DNA of 64,000 bases, taken from positions 33,669,981 to 33,733,980 of the forward strand of contig NC_088098.1 in assembly GCF_036370855.1 (NCBI RefSeq), read 5' to 3'. Positions 1 through 14,393 of the stretch are shown here, in pieces. The stretch is from Dromaius novaehollandiae. Its lineage: Eukaryota; Chordata; Aves; Casuariiformes; Dromaiidae. The notes below the pieces were generated by a model. That model was not told where the DNA came from, searched no databases, and worked only from the letters and a program-made list of their open reading frames with translations. Made by a program: the position numbers and the translations under genes. Numbering within the stretch: position 1 is the first letter of the stretch; each line of letters begins with the position of its first letter.

Positions 1-814
1 AACAGACAAGTTACTTTTTCAGTAACAGAATTGTTTTATAAATAGATCTTTTAGAAAACCAGTAACTTCATTCTAATGCTGTCAATCTCACACTTTGACA
101 GATATAATGGCCTCAGCTCTGGCTTTAGAAGGAAAACAATTGCTAAGTCCTAGCTATGTGCCATTTCTCAAATTCTATTAAAACTAAGAAAAGGTTACTC
201 AATTTAGTTCGGAAATATTACACCCAAAGGAGAAGTGTAAGCAGCAAGAACAAAACCACCAGGGTGCAACCTAAACAAAGTTATTCATGAAAGCAGGTGA
301 TATATTGTTTTATTATGAGGAAAATGTTATGCAATAATCATGTCTCTTTATGCGTAAGTTCACAGGGCAAAAGTATCAATCAGATTGTGAGTCATTAAGT
401 GAACACTGGCCACAGCGACTACAGGGACTTTGTCTGAATTAACTTGAATAAAGTAGTTCTGAGGCAACTTTCAGTAAGTGTAGTTAATCTCAATAAAACA
501 GCAGTAAAAGTGATATTAAGTAACTGTTTTCTATTGATGATCCTAGATCATATGCACAGACCCAAAGCAAATACTTTCATCAATAAGGTGCAGAGCCTAT
601 TCGACTCACTGATCTACAGACATCTCAGGGCTGCAGCAGTGGCAGATAAAGCAACAACAGCAAAATTCTTTAGAAGTCCAAGGAAACAAAAGAATAGTTA
701 TTCCTGCTTTCATGAAGAAAACTTCCCTGACCAGAGCTAAATAAACCAGCTGGCTGTTACTTTCAGGTGCATTTTCTTGCCCTGAACTTCCCTTTCTCAT
801 TCCTTCTTTGACAG
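1..814. other. Intergenic sequence
   Basis: AT-rich, with no recognised gene, RNA or repeat. Short open frames on both strands here carry no recognisable domain. Confidence 0.6.
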
Positions 815-956
815 GTCACCATGTTGGCTCTTCATCAGGCCATGGGCAGAGTTCAAGCATTCTTGCCATGGCCCAAAGAGCCTGATCTCTGCAGATATCA
901 TCCTCAGGGAACAAAAGAAAAATCGGTTCGATTCAACAGAGCCACAGATTTTGTCG
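815..956 (+). other. Candidate orphan exon (142 bp), function unknown
   Basis: This block has exon-like borders. A long pyrimidine tract (about 783-810) ends in tttgacag just before 815, and a good donor, gtcg|gtaaat, follows 956. Within it an ATG at 821 in ACC-ATG context opens a frame that stays open through the donor. An in-frame TGA lies just upstream of the acceptor, so the frame would depend on splicing or on this ATG. The predicted peptide starts M-L-A-L-H-Q-A-M-G-R-V-Q-A-F-L-P-W-P and resembles nothing I know. It could be an exon of an unplaced gene or lncRNA, or chance. Confidence 0.25.
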
Positions 957-3900
957 GTAAATCAAGGTTCTTTGGCATTTAGTCATTATTTAACACAGTG
1001 ATGGCTTAAAATCCATGGAAGTTAGAGCCACTGAACTGTTACAACATGTTACTACCATCTAGTGCTATTCTGTAACATGCATTTGTTGTTTACAATTACT
1101 CACGTAGATTTAATTGCTCATTTCAATTTATTTTGTTACTCATTAAGATTATGAAGGGCTTCTTTGCATGGAGATATTCAATAAAATTGATCAGAGTTAA
1201 TTTTCAGAATGGACTGATTAGAGTGCACCAAATCCTCTAGGGAGATTATGCTTCTATTGGGAACTAAGGTAAAATGAATTAATTTGGCTTTTGCTTTGGA
1301 AATAGGATAGATCTATTTCATTTCCGTATGAAAGCCTACACAAGAACTTAAAGTAGTTTAACAGATCCTCTATAAATTCTTATTGTTCCTTAACACATGG
1401 AAATTTTCCAAAGTTTCCCTCCAGTGACTGGCCCAAAGTACCTGGTCTCTGTGCCATTAATCAACAAAAAGATGCATAGCACTAAAAAATCAACACACAG
1501 GCACTTGACTGTTAATATTACACCTTACTTTAAAAAAAAAAAGCAGTAAGTAGTACTATAAAGACTAAAATTTTCATTTGACTCCTTGATTTGCCTAAAC
1601 AAAAACCATCAGTCAGCTCACACTGAGCAGCAAGATTAATGTATCTCACAGCATTATGCAACAAAAAATATTTAAGAGTGTGTATTCTCATCTTCCCTTA
1701 ATGACACAGCCTAAATTCTACCCAATTATCCATTCGAAATTAATGGGAGGTAGACAGCATTTTGTGGTAGAGACTGTAACCTGTATCTTTGCAGGGCATC
1801 ACAGGAGGCAGATGCTCTTTGCAGGGCCCTTGGTACTGACCCATCTCAGCTTCAGTTACAAGGATGGTCCCTTTTCTTCTTCCTGGTGGTGATAAAGACT
1901 AGTGCCAACACCCATATTCAGCATCCTTTTTCTGCCTGTGGTCAGCAAGATAACTAACTGCTTCGTCAGAGGCTGAGGTACCTTTCCCCGCAGTTTTTTA
2001 CACTGTATGCAACTTTTTGAATCATTCAGAGCCTGAAGTTACTTCTCTACTAGCTGTAGCTGTGGAGGCTTAGGATTTCAGTGACTGTACAACTCACTAT
2101 ACAGCAACTACACACAGTTATTCTGTGAGATAACTCTAAATCTAACCCTCACTAACCCATTAATTCCATTTAGTCTAGCTACTTAACTGTGTAAAAATTA
2201 AAAAGCCAGTATTTACTAATTATCGCTACCTACCTATACTGATATGTCAGCCATTAGAGTTATTGTCATGTCTCATTATAGAGAGAAACCCAATTGTATC
2301 CCACCCAGTATTTAGAAATTGTGAGTAAATATTAGTATTTGAGCAACCGATACTGCACATCAAACTTATTTGTTTGTTAACCTTGGCCAAGCTATTTATA
2401 GTAAAAGCAAATAATGAGGTTTCCCTTTTTATATTGATTTAATGTATTAGTAGTTCCTTGTGGGAAGATAAGCTGTCACCCTTTGAATGTCAGAAATAAA
2501 TGCAGCAAATAACCAAATGACAACTTTCTTTCCTCATCAATAGTCTGACTCACTTGCTTCCCTACTTAGATGAAATCAAATTGCAATTCATATTCTAAAT
2601 TTTGTATCCAGTGAGACTGTGCTCACAGGACAGCCACTCGACCTTTCTGTTATGAATGTCAGAGTGAATTGTGTCTCCCAAAGGTAAAAACACTGTGCCT
2701 AGGAGCTCCGCTACACCACTGGGCATTTGTGGTAGTGCAGTTATGCTTAAGAGAGTTTCTCCCTTAGTTACTCGCTTAAATGACCATGGCAGAACCAAAT
2801 CATTACAGATTTACAAGACTCCTACAAATATATGACTTATTTTTCTTTTTTTCAGTAATTAGGATCCTTGGTTAATTACAGTCAGTATTTCTTGCAACTG
2901 AGGAGACTGAACAAAATCAGTCATGCAGCCCAGGAACGCTCCACCACAGGCAGGTCCTTCCAGGCGAGGTAACGTCCATACAGGGACAACGCAGAGACGT
3001 TCAGAGCCACTCACCCGAGCTAGAGGTAATGGGGCAAGTGTGTAATGGAAAGGTGCTGATTCTCAGATTGCACAGTTTAACAAGTTCTGCGTCTGAACGA
3101 TGTACTCGAGCGTTCAGATGCGAGTTTCCACCTCCTGTTAGTCTCCAGCATTACCCACATTAGCACCATGCTCACTGAAGGGAACAATATGTCAGAGTTC
3201 ACTTCGTGTTTTTAATTGGAAGCTGCTCTACACCCACAGCAAAGCCTAGCTAAAGGGCTTTAAATCTGTATTTGACTGATTTGGTTTATCAATCAACAAG
3301 GCTCCTCTTGAACGCTGCAGATACAGATTTACTTCATTTGTCCTTAGCTTTCCGGAGATAGAGAAAGGGTGGGGAGGAGGCTGTAAAGTCCCCAAAACAG
3401 ATGAACCATTAGATGATTTTCCATATGATGTGGTCTTTCCTGATATTTGGTTGGGAACCATGTACCGAATTCTCTGGGCAACGGCATTGTCTGTCCAGCC
3501 CAGAAATGACCAGTGACCTCCTAAAAGAAATCTGTAATTGGCCTTTTTGATTTATATGATTGGAAATGGCACCATCCAGATAGGGAAAGCTGGGAGATTT
3601 GCTGTTTGACTGGAGGGAACACAAAGCAGATACTAAGAGTGCTACTGGAGGCATTTTCAGTTAGGAGACAAGTCTTCCCCTTAGAAACAGCAAGCACAAG
3701 TAAGATGGGCACTTTATGATTTCAATATATGTTTCAGCTAAAACACACTGAGAAACCTTTTGGTCCCACAACATGAGGGCATGGAGAGTGCTAGAAAGAG
3801 AAAAATGGCCTACTATATCCTTTACTGACTGCTATTTTATTTATGCCTGGACAATTTCCAATGTTGGGAGCATTAAGTACATAGCAATCTGTTGCAGGGA

Positions 3901-6900
3901 CAAGGACAGCAGCATAAAACTTTCCTGATATTTTTAGGAAATTAAAGGCAGAAAATCCTCTACGGCAATTTCTGAACACAGCAGAATATGTAGCCACAGC
4001 TTGATTGCAGTAACTGGGGATTTTCTAAGCAGTTTCTCAACCACCAGGCTGGTTTGAAAGAGTATATCCTAACTGTGGTTTTGTCCCATGGTTCTTGCTT
4101 TACTCCCCAGTCCTGCCTGGCTCCTTCCCTGTTGTGTGGGGAGGAACGGAAACCCAGCCAGATCCATCCTTGCTTACCAAAATTGGTCTCTGACAGATTT
4201 TCTGCCAAAGGGACACCCCTGTAGATAGGCTGTGGAGAACTTAGAGCTGCTGAACTGCCCATGATGCAGTATGGAAGAAGCAAAGTACAAATCCTTTCCT
4301 GTTTTGCCTTAAGCTTTTATCAGCCTGGCTCTACCCCTTGAGATTTTATGTCATTTGCCAACACAAACTCCTAAAGAAAAGGAAGCAAAGAGAGGTTTGT
4401 GGGGACAACTTTCCAAAAAATGTCCTGCAGCTTCTGGATTTGGCTGAGCATTAGACAAAATCTTGAACTCAATCTAAATATTAGTAAAAATGTTTGGCAG
4501 TTTCCTCAGAACGCCTTTGTAGCAGCAGAGGTTGGTGCAGCTGGTAGCCACAATGAAGGCAGGAGACAGCAGCTCAGCTACAATGACTGGCAGGTTTGGA
4601 TTTGATCGCAAGCTGCAAATAGGCTGAAGTAGCCCAAATTCCAAATAGCCCAATATCCCAAATAGTGGCCTTGTGGACCTTAGCACAGAGCACAATGAGA
4701 ATCTTTCTCACTCACTAAAAAGATCTCTCTTTGTTATTATCATTTCAGCTCAAGGATATCTCAAACCTTATTTTTCTTTACACCCTATCTATCTTGAGTT
4801 TTTCCAAAATCTCATATTGGTGGGAATATTACTCTGATGCGATCTTATGGCCAAGATCATAACACTCATTCATAAACTGACAGCCCCAACAGGACTTCAG
4901 TGATCCCTAATGTACCCAAATAGTTGCCTTCTTGCAACACTGTTTGGGCTGTAGGCATTAATATGACAACCCTGCATGTGAATGTACGGTTCATCATCTG
5001 CAATGATGAACATCTGCAGGAGAAGGAGGATTTAAGGTATAGGAAGTGCCTAGGTCCTGTTTTTTCCTATTCTGAGTTTCTTTTGATCTTTAGTACTAAA
5101 GATCAAAAGGTAGATATGTACATAAATACGTTAAAAGGTGCTGGGGAAGTATGGGACATAGTAATGTGTAGCTCTCCTTGGAGGTGAGGACAGAGTAGAC
5201 ATCTTGAATTTCACATCGATATCAACTGTCAGAAGACAGTCATCTTTACATACAGAAATCTCAACTTCTGGTCCTGTCTGGTTCTGTGTCCCTTTATTAT
5301 CCTCTTTTTATGTGTTTGCATCCAGTTGTGTCTTTGCATCTGTATCCTATTCCATCTGCTGCATAAGGACCACAATCAGCAAAGGAGAAGTTATACAACA
5401 GTTTTCAGCAGGCAGCAAGAGAGTGTATATGCTCATCAAGGACAATAAGGGTCTCTCTGCGCTCATGCATGTTGTTTGCATCCCTCAGAACCAACCCTAC
5501 CTAGCAGATTGGCCTGAGTGACTTCAAAGAACTACAAAAAACTACTTTCAAAATGCAAAGTATTGCATTAGACACCGCGTTCAGGCTGTCAAGAGAAAGG
5601 CAAGTTCATCCAAATGGCAATATTTTCAAGAGTTTTTCAATTTTTTTTGTTTTAAATTATTTTTCATTTCAAAAACAACAATCAAACAGAAAATGATGGG
5701 GCAGAAGAAGTATGCCAGAATGAGGGCTGAAGGATCTATGACTTTGAAGTTCAATGCCTTTGAAGTAGTGCTAAACTGCATTGTTTCATGCCAGTGACTA
5801 AACATCACAAAGTTATTTAGCTGTTTATTTGGAATTCTACTTGCACTAGCAAAAATAAGAGTATGGGTTAAGTCAGGAAACATTCCTGAAAATCTGTGTT
5901 GCTAAATACTGTGTGATATTTTTATCCCATCTTAATTCTCCTAAATTTCTCATTCGAAACTTGAAATTATCTTATCTTTACCTATCAGCTTTAATCTTTC
6001 ATGAGGCAAATAGATATTTTTTCTTTTTTGACTGCAATAGAAGTCCATAATAACTAATTTACTTATTCCATGATTTGTGTGTTGGTATTTTAACAAAAAT
6101 GTATTCATTATAGCCAGGATTTTCAAAGTAATCTTGGACTGATAGATATGTGAGTTTTGATGAAAACCTCTAAGCACTTTTGAAAATTCTAATCTTAGTG
6201 TCAGTGAAAATCAAACACAGCTTATTGGATTTTTGTGGTTTCTAACAAAACATAAAATCTAATTTTGTGATGTGTTGGACTTATAATGGTCATTAAAATG
6301 TGGGAGAAGAAAAACTGCATTGGATAAATAGCCACACAAAAGTTGTAGGGTTCTATTCCTAGTATAAAGAAGCACAAGGAAAGACCAAGGCAAAAACAGA
6401 TCAGACCCAGTGATGACTGTGGATTTTTAATTATTATTTCTAAGGGCTATAGATACCTGGTCATTGCTGTGGGTAATATCTTTACTCTTTCAGCAACACC
6501 GCTCATTCTTCATAATGCCTCAGCTGCTGAATTAGAAGACTGCCTGAGGATCTTAGCCTTCAGAGTACAGACAGGAACATATTACCAGTCACATTAGTGT
6601 AATCATAGTATTTGAATAGAGTAATTTGCAAACAGTTCCCTAGTGTACCCTGTGGGCTGAGAAATGCAAGCGAACAAAAAGAGCCCATCAGGTTTTTGCT
6701 TTTCAGCCTTTTAGTTTTTACAGAAATTTCCTGATATAGAAGCTTGATTTATGATATTTCAACTTCTGGGGTTAAAAAGAAAGCTATGAAACATAACTGT
6801 ACAGCTCACTATTTAGTCCAGCTTTACAGTTCCTTTCCTGAAGCAGGTATACAGCACTTTTACCAGGATCTGTGTCTTTTGAGTTTAGTGATATACCATG

Positions 6901-9900
6901 TTTATTTAATTCTGCATTAAATAAATCATGTACAGTTCTTTGAGCTTCTTAATTTGATTGAAGTATGCCCTTAAGAAAAAAAATAGTAGGCCATGTTTGA
7001 AAAATACAATTTAAAGTGTCTCTGAACATGAAAATGCCTCATTACCTCTGAAATGTTTCTGAGTAATAACGATTAAACAATAAATCACTATTTGAAGTCA
7101 GTTGATTCTCAAAGATACTAATTAAATACAATCTGTTTTCTTGTGTGAAGAAATCTAGATACATTTAAAGATAATCGTTGTGGTAGAAATTATCCACATC
7201 CTCTCAGTAGGGTACATAGGACCTACTTTTTGCTCCATTTAAATCTGTGGCTAAACTTCATTAAACTTCACAAGTGCAAGATTGGTTTTGCAACATATCA
7301 TAATGTTTCATTCTTTTGTTTTGAGCATGTTTATTATATATATGACTGGATTTGCTCCATAAAAATACGAAGAGTGTTCTAAGAAACTGAATAGCTTGCT
7401 TTAATTAGAACCACTGCTTCGCTTCAGCAATACTGTCGCTAGTTGGAGAAAGTGTTTATAGAACTATTTTGTGCAGCCAGCAAATATAATCTTTTACAAA
7501 GGTTGAAAGTCTCTGGGCTTAATTTGGTTAGTTTAGCACCTCCTGTAATGTGTCTGGGTTTTTTTCACTTGTTTCACTGAAAAGGTGACTCAGTTGATGT
7601 TATCATCATTCAGACTAGATATTAAACATTAACAACTACTGCATGAAGGACAAGCCATGTCTTCTCCATGACTAAAGCTCTTTGAAGCAAATCAGGTGTA
7701 ATTAAGATGGCCCAGAGATTATTTCCTAGGCTGGACCATGATTCAGCTGCAACTCGAACACTGCAGAAGGACTGACGTCTATCCCGGGGCCAGCTTCCTT
7801 GGCAGCCACCTGTGACAGCTCCTGCCTGGTTGCTGCACCCTTGAGCAGCCTCTTCTTCCCAGCCAAAAACATCTGGAGACAGATCCCCCCTTGGGTCCTC
7901 CAAGCCTGTGTCTGCACTCACAGCCCACACCCCCTTGAGGACAACCTGCAAGTGCTTCTTGGCACTGGACAAGCTGTGACCAGGTGACTGACAACACCAA
8001 AACTGGGATGGTGTCTTCAAGCATACATGCTGTCAACATTTCTTATAAACAAAATGGCAAAATGTGACAGCTGTGGGTTGGGTTTTAGGATAGCCTTTAA
8101 AAGCCATGTATGGCACATTTTTGATCCTCACTAAAAACACCACTTGAAGACGAGGCTGGGGAAATGGGGTAAGTCATTCTGTTCCTGGGAACAGAGAGAA
8201 GAAGAAAGTTCCTACACCTACGGGTTCCTGGCTGAGAAACTCCTCCCAGATTAGTCAGCCACGCACAGGGCTAGTTAGGGGGGAGTTAATCAAGACACTA
8301 AAAGTTGAAAAAGTAAGTGGGTTGTGACAGACTGGAGCCCTTGCTGTCTGTCCTGGTGGCTCCTGCAAAGCCCCAGCCAGCAGCTTGCCCTGCGTGGAAA
8401 GCATGAGTAATCTGGAAACTTTGAAGCCCCCAGCACGGATGTTTCTCCTCCTTCCCCACCACATCCCCCTGTGCGGGCTGGTCCCTGCAAAGCCCCTGCC
8501 CTGTGTTCCCCCCCCGTCCTGCAGCCACGCGCTGCCGTGTCACCCCTCTTCCCCTCCCTTCTCAGCAGAGCTCTCCAGTTATCCGCGGACCTCTCAAGGT
8601 CCGCTAGAGCCTGGAAATGAATTCCAGGTTTACAAAAAAACTAAGTGAGTTTAGTAAACAGAAGCGATTATTTATACCATCTGCACCTCAAATGCCATCT
8701 GAAATGCTTTGGGAAAGGTCACCTGAAACTGGCAGTCCAACACCAGCTCTGTAGTTACATGGGGGGAGGTTGCATTTAATCATGTGAGGCATATAATTTA
8801 CACTATCCTTGCTGATATGTGCAAGACCTTCTCTGCAGCTCTTTACTTATCAGACAACTCAGCATGAGACTTTCGGTATTTAAAATCAAACTAATTTGTC
8901 ATTGACCTGGAGAATGAATGCTAACTAATGGTCCCTTAGAACTACAGTAGTGTGCTTTCTTATCAACCTTTTGACAAGGTTAGCACTGAGAAAGTCGCAC
9001 TGTAACTCCCAACATGCTCTATTAGCAGGGGCAAAGGGAGAACCCAGATAAAGTCTTGCTGTATGTTCTCTTTGGGAGAGGTGATTTTTCAGACTCGCTG
9101 GACAGAACTTTACAGTTACAATGAATACTTTTATGCTTTCAACATCAATCATACATGTATATAAATACCAAAATATTGATATACGCCTGGTTTTCTCCAT
9201 TTGTCCCTATAAAATATTTTATATTAACTTTCAATGAAAGTTAAAGAAAATGCACAAAGCTGAAGAAAAGGACTTGATGTTGTTTCATTATTCAGCTACA
9301 TTTTTAGAAGATAAAGGGCAAGGAACACTTTTTTTAGTGTTTTATGCTTTGGTGCTTTTTAGTGCTTTATGGGCTGACATTGAAAGATGTGTATGTAATC
9401 CCTACTCAATGAAAAACAATATATAATCTCTAGGCTACATATTATGTCTAGTCTATCACTAATCTATAATGTCTGATGGAAAGTATAGTGGAAAACAGTA
9501 AAAACTGTATTTTGAAAATTTATTTTTATATTTCAATGTATAGTCTATATTTCTACTTGTGTAGCAATATTTACCATAATATGATACCATGAAGAATCCA
9601 GCCACAAGAAGATGTAATAGGAAACCCAAATGGAAACAGGAAATATCATTGTAATCTGTTAAGGATAAAATTAGCATATTTTATCAGGGATAACGTTTAA
9701 TCTGTTTCAGCTACAATCTGTTTGGCTCATTTTATTTGCTTTCTGAGCAGAGCAAATTACTTCTAACTACTAAATAGGCTTCTGTTTGAAATTTTGTTGT
9801 CCCTTAGCATCTACACTTACTGAATGACAACGTAACCTCTTGCAGCTTTGAAATCAATGCATATGAACTCTTCAGTCTTGTCTATAGGTACATTCAGTAC

Positions 9901-12900
9901 CACCACAGTCATCACCGAGGCCTTAGGTCTTACCTTAATATAATAAAAATATTTACAGAATGTTTACAGAAAAAAATTACTGTAAGAAAGATCTCAAAGA
10001 AATATCAAAGAGGGACTAAAGGAAATAACTCCAGATATGGAATCTCTGATCCAAAGCCCATTGAACTCTATAAAAAATAATGAAAATAAAATAATTTATC
10101 CATCAGTTTTGTGAAAGCATGCCTGATGACTACAGACTGACAGTTGGTTATTCTTCCCAAATTTGAAAGCTTACCATTAGAGTGTATGACAAGTAAAGGA
10201 ACTAGAGTCATTTTTCTCCATTCCTCCATTTTTAAAGAAAGCTTTGTTAAATTTTCAGTCCTAGGTACATATCACTGCTCTGCACATTTTTCTTCATATT
10301 GCAACTGGTGCCAAAGAAATGATGAGAAATCAAGAGAAAGTAAGAAGGAAATCAACACAAGCAGAGCCAAGTGCAACTTTGGAAGCCAATATATTGAAAC
10401 AATTACAGATAACAATGAGACCATGTATACAACATTGGTTATCACCAAAAAACTACTGTTCTAAGTCATGTCATCTTGACCCCAGTCGACGAATTGTTCC
10501 TTCATTCTTACAATTAGAAAAAAAAAGATTTCCACTAAGCTGAAAATTTTCCAGAACAGCATATGTTATTCCTTAGTGTACATAAGAAATATTTAGTGAG
10601 AGTTGCTAAATATTCCATCCACTGCACAGTACCAGGGTACCAAATACATAAGCTCTTGGGCTTTTGAAGTTTGTACACAGGTGAAATAATCTACAACCTC
10701 CGCCATACAGAGGGACAAACCCTTATCTTTAATGTTTTCTTACAGTCCCTAGCACTCCAAAGAATAAAAATCAGTGTTCCAAAAATTAGTGCCAAAAAAA
10801 GGGAAGTCAGTCATTAATGAGTCATTAATGTTGTGTGCTGAAGGAACAACACCCCAGAAGACCCACTGTCACAAAGTTTCGGCACCAATATATGTAGGCA
10901 TGGACATAGAAGAGATCAAAGAGGCAACGGCAGCTCCTGTTGGATACTCGGCAAGGCTGGGAAGGGCGCAAGGCCTGACAAGCTTGGGGACTTGCTGTCT
11001 TCATCGCTTCCTCAGAGCTGCCCAGGCAACTCATCTAACTTGGCCTCTGCCTGCAACTTCGCTCAGGCAAGAGGCTGATCCTGAGGACAAGCCCTCCAGC
11101 CCCCCTTAGACCTTCAGCCACCCAAGCATGGACAAGCCCTGCCTGGGTGATTAGCTATGGTGGCTACCAAAAATGGGCTGAGGGTGGTGGGGGGAGGTAT
11201 TTCAGAACAAAGAAGCTGAAGAGAATTTAAAGCAGCTTTTTGTAAATGTCTTCTGCCCAAATCTGTGTCAGAAGAAACTTTGGATTGCCTTTTTCAGTGA
11301 ATTAAATTTTTTGAAAAGTTTTTAACAATAAATATCATTAATTACTATAAATCCCAGATAAGCTTTCACTCAACATAAAACAAATACACTTGTCCTTTAA
11401 TAGCAAGGCCACATATAGCAACCCAGGACCACATCTGTGAACATCCATTCTTCACCTTACCTTTCTTCATGCTCCTCCTTTCAGGTCCCTGCAGTGTCTT
11501 CCCACATATAATCGACACTGTTGCGCTGAATTAATATTAGCAAGTGGTAAGTGGCAGTGCTCATGCCTTCCTTCTCTCTGAACAACTAATGTAGTGTAAT
11601 AATGTTGAGTCCCGAAGCTCAAAATCTTGTATGGTTCAATATTACCTCCTCTCACCTTGAAATCAGCTGGATGCTGATTGGTGTAAAGTGGCTCCAAAAA
11701 GTCACAGAGCTTTGTTGTTCTCATCCCTTACTGCTCTTGCTAGTTTACCTTTTGTCTCCTAGCATGATTCTCACAGAAATACTATGTGAAAATACTTACG
11801 CTCAGGTTTTATATTCAATAATGGCTGTATGTAAAGGCATTAGTAATTCACAAAGAGGTATGGAGGGATTTGGCCAATGAAGTTCAAACTGATAAAAGTA
11901 TCTATAGTCCAGTACCAAAGATGTATCCTATTACACTAAAATATATCCATTTTAATGGCAATCATGAATAGAAAATCATTTCAGGGATTGGTATTTAACA
12001 TGACCTTCAAATAAAGCTGATGAAAAACCCTGCTCGGTTCATTCTGAAGATGAAGCAAAACAGTTGTTAGTTGATGGCCAGGGACTTCCCAGCAAAAGGA
12101 AGAGAGGTTTGTTCTCAGCAAATCTGGACCAGAACACCTCACAGCATGACATTATCCACTGTATGTGTTTGTTTGAATAAAGCTCGTTGGAGCTAAATAT
12201 GTTAAATCCGTAACTTTCAGCCCAAAGCTGTTCATTTAAATTTAATGTGTTCTTACTGAAAATACACCAAGGTAGAGACAATGTTTGCTTGGAAGTTGTG
12301 GGGACTGCAAGGGGGTTGGCATGGCTGTCTTTTTATCCTCCCTAATAACAATTGAATGAAGGGTAGAGGCATTTTATAAATAGCAGCAGAAAAGCACTTG
12401 ATCATGGCAACAACTAACTAGAATGCTGGTTTACTTGTCTTGTGTGATGACAAGATCATCCTTTTCAAAAGCACACATTCTAATTATTCAGTTTGCAGAA
12501 CAGTCAATTTTAGTGAATTTGTACTGATGCTCTCCAAAGAAACCCATATGCTGTGAAGCTGCATATAGAGAGCTGCTGCCCACAGTTGACAAGGTTTCTT
12601 TAAATCATCTAACACAAATCCAATAAACCAATGCAGAAGGTATCCTTTTAACACTCTCATGGAATATGTGTATCCAGCAGTGGTATGTGAGGCTATATAT
12701 TGTGCCAATATGTTAGGTTACATATTTCATACACGAAATATCTATTTTTGAATAATAAGGGTTTTTTTCCTTAGGACCACATCAACACTTAGGAACAGCC
12801 AAGTGAAAAGGGGCTTGTATACCAGAAGTTTGCTGTTGTTTTCCAGCTTTATAAGATAACTTAATAAAAGATATTACTTCTCCTCACAACCCAACCCCCA

Positions 12901-14237
12901 CAAACGTAAGCTAAATGCACCTTTTGGAGGACCCTCCCAACCTTTAAGTGCAGTGACTCCATAGAGTTTATTGGGATTATATGTTATGGCTATCTGTGCG
13001 AGTAATTTTATCCTTCTAGCTGGTATCTGTAACAGTCAAAATCAACAGGAAAGAGGAGGATAGACTCCTTCCAGTTTCTACCAGGTGTCAAGGGAGCACC
13101 ACAAACAACTTGTCATTCCTGAACGTTAGTTTGCGTATGGATCCGTGTTATGGCATACGGATTATTGAGTTAATTGTGGTGGTGATGGTACAGGTTGGGA
13201 TGTGAAGGCAGTTGTGCTGAACACTTTAAAGCATTATTACTTGACATGCTTTCCCATTCCCAAATTCATTCAAAGCATCACTTTAAATGCTTGGGGCATT
13301 TTTGATAGTGAGGCTGTAAGGGAAGCACCCTCTCTACGCTGCAAAGTTATGCAAAATCATCATCCCCAAACAGTTAAATCAAGTCCGCGTCTGTGCACAA
13401 GCTGAAACAATTCATTTCTAAAACATTTTTTCACTGGTGCTGAAATGGATATATTAACTACTAACGGTGGACGAAGTACAGCCTTGATCATCTGCCCGTG
13501 CCGTGTTTCTTCGTGGGCTGCAGAGAGGGGAAGCAGCGTGCAGACAAGTGCAGCCCGGTGGTGCTGTCTGATGCTTTCTGCACCCAGGGTCGACACTGGC
13601 AGCCAGAATATAACGTTCCATTGTGTTTTAAAAGAGTATTTTCTGGAAGTGTCTCTGCACAGCACATCCTAGTTCTGTGTCATTCTGACGAATGTTTCAG
13701 GAGCTGGAAGCACTAGTCTGATTAAGACAGAGATGTGCACTTTAACTCTGTTAGCAAAGCTGCAGAATGTGCTTGTTGCCATCGAGCTCAAGAGGTCACA
13801 TTTCGTGGGTCTTGCAAGTCTGCCTGACAGCATCGCAGTTCCAGCTTCCATTTTTTTAATTTATTTTTCACTGATTCTTCTCATATCATAATGGAAGTTG
13901 CCATACAGGGAATTAGGATGATTTAGGAATTCATTAATAGAGCACCTACAGCAAATAATACAGTGTAATCTTCAAAGTGCAAGACTGTTACGAATTTGAA
14001 GACCTTGCTCAAACAGAATAAATCATTAGCTGAAATCTTCCCAGTTGATTTGAAATCTAATACTGGGGCTGTCCTTTGCCTCCTCTGGCCTGAAAGCACC
14101 GCTGCAGGATTTGCTGAGGGTCGCTGGTACAGCAATGCTGCTTTGCGCCGCTTCAGCAGCCCTGCACTTGTCTGAACTGGCAGCAGAGCCAGCTAAGGCC
14201 CAGCTTGCTGTGTTGCCAAAACAAAGCAAACCAATTG
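957..14237. other. Intergenic sequence, gene-poor
   Basis: No known protein, tRNA or rRNA was recognised. It contains the palindrome at 5080-5109, an A-run near 1531-1541 and modestly GC-richer patches at about 7700-8000 and 8340-8600. Those patches carry several overlapping short frames without domains. Otherwise I see nothing to annotate. Confidence 0.6.
5080..5109. repeat. Perfect 30-bp palindrome
   Basis: Fifteen-base arms meet without a spacer at 5094/5095. The left arm runs CTTTTGATCTTTAGT and the right arm is its exact reverse complement. The next outward pair (5079 T, 5110 G) does not match, so the symmetry stops sharply. Such a perfect zero-spacer inverted repeat is unexpected by chance in 64 kb. 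No flanking repeat family was recognised. Confidence 0.95.
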
Positions 14238-14393
14238 GAGTGAGGGGTCTTCCTTGGTTCATACTCCTTTATATATGTGTATTCCATGGAGTGAACGGTT
14301 TTCCTTGATTCCTTTTCTTTTACATATACGTGTATGCATATATGTGTGCGTTTGTGTGTGTACATATATATACACGTATATATATATTCCATG
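14238..14393. repeat. Imperfect tandem duplication with TA/TG-rich core
   Basis: Two units (14238-14288 and 14289-14393) both begin GAGTGA followed by a GG-TYTTCCTTG-like string, and both end ATTCCATG. The second is longer because of an alternating purine-pyrimidine TA/TG/CG tract at about 14321-14388. It looks like a local duplication expanded by microsatellite growth. Confidence 0.75.
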
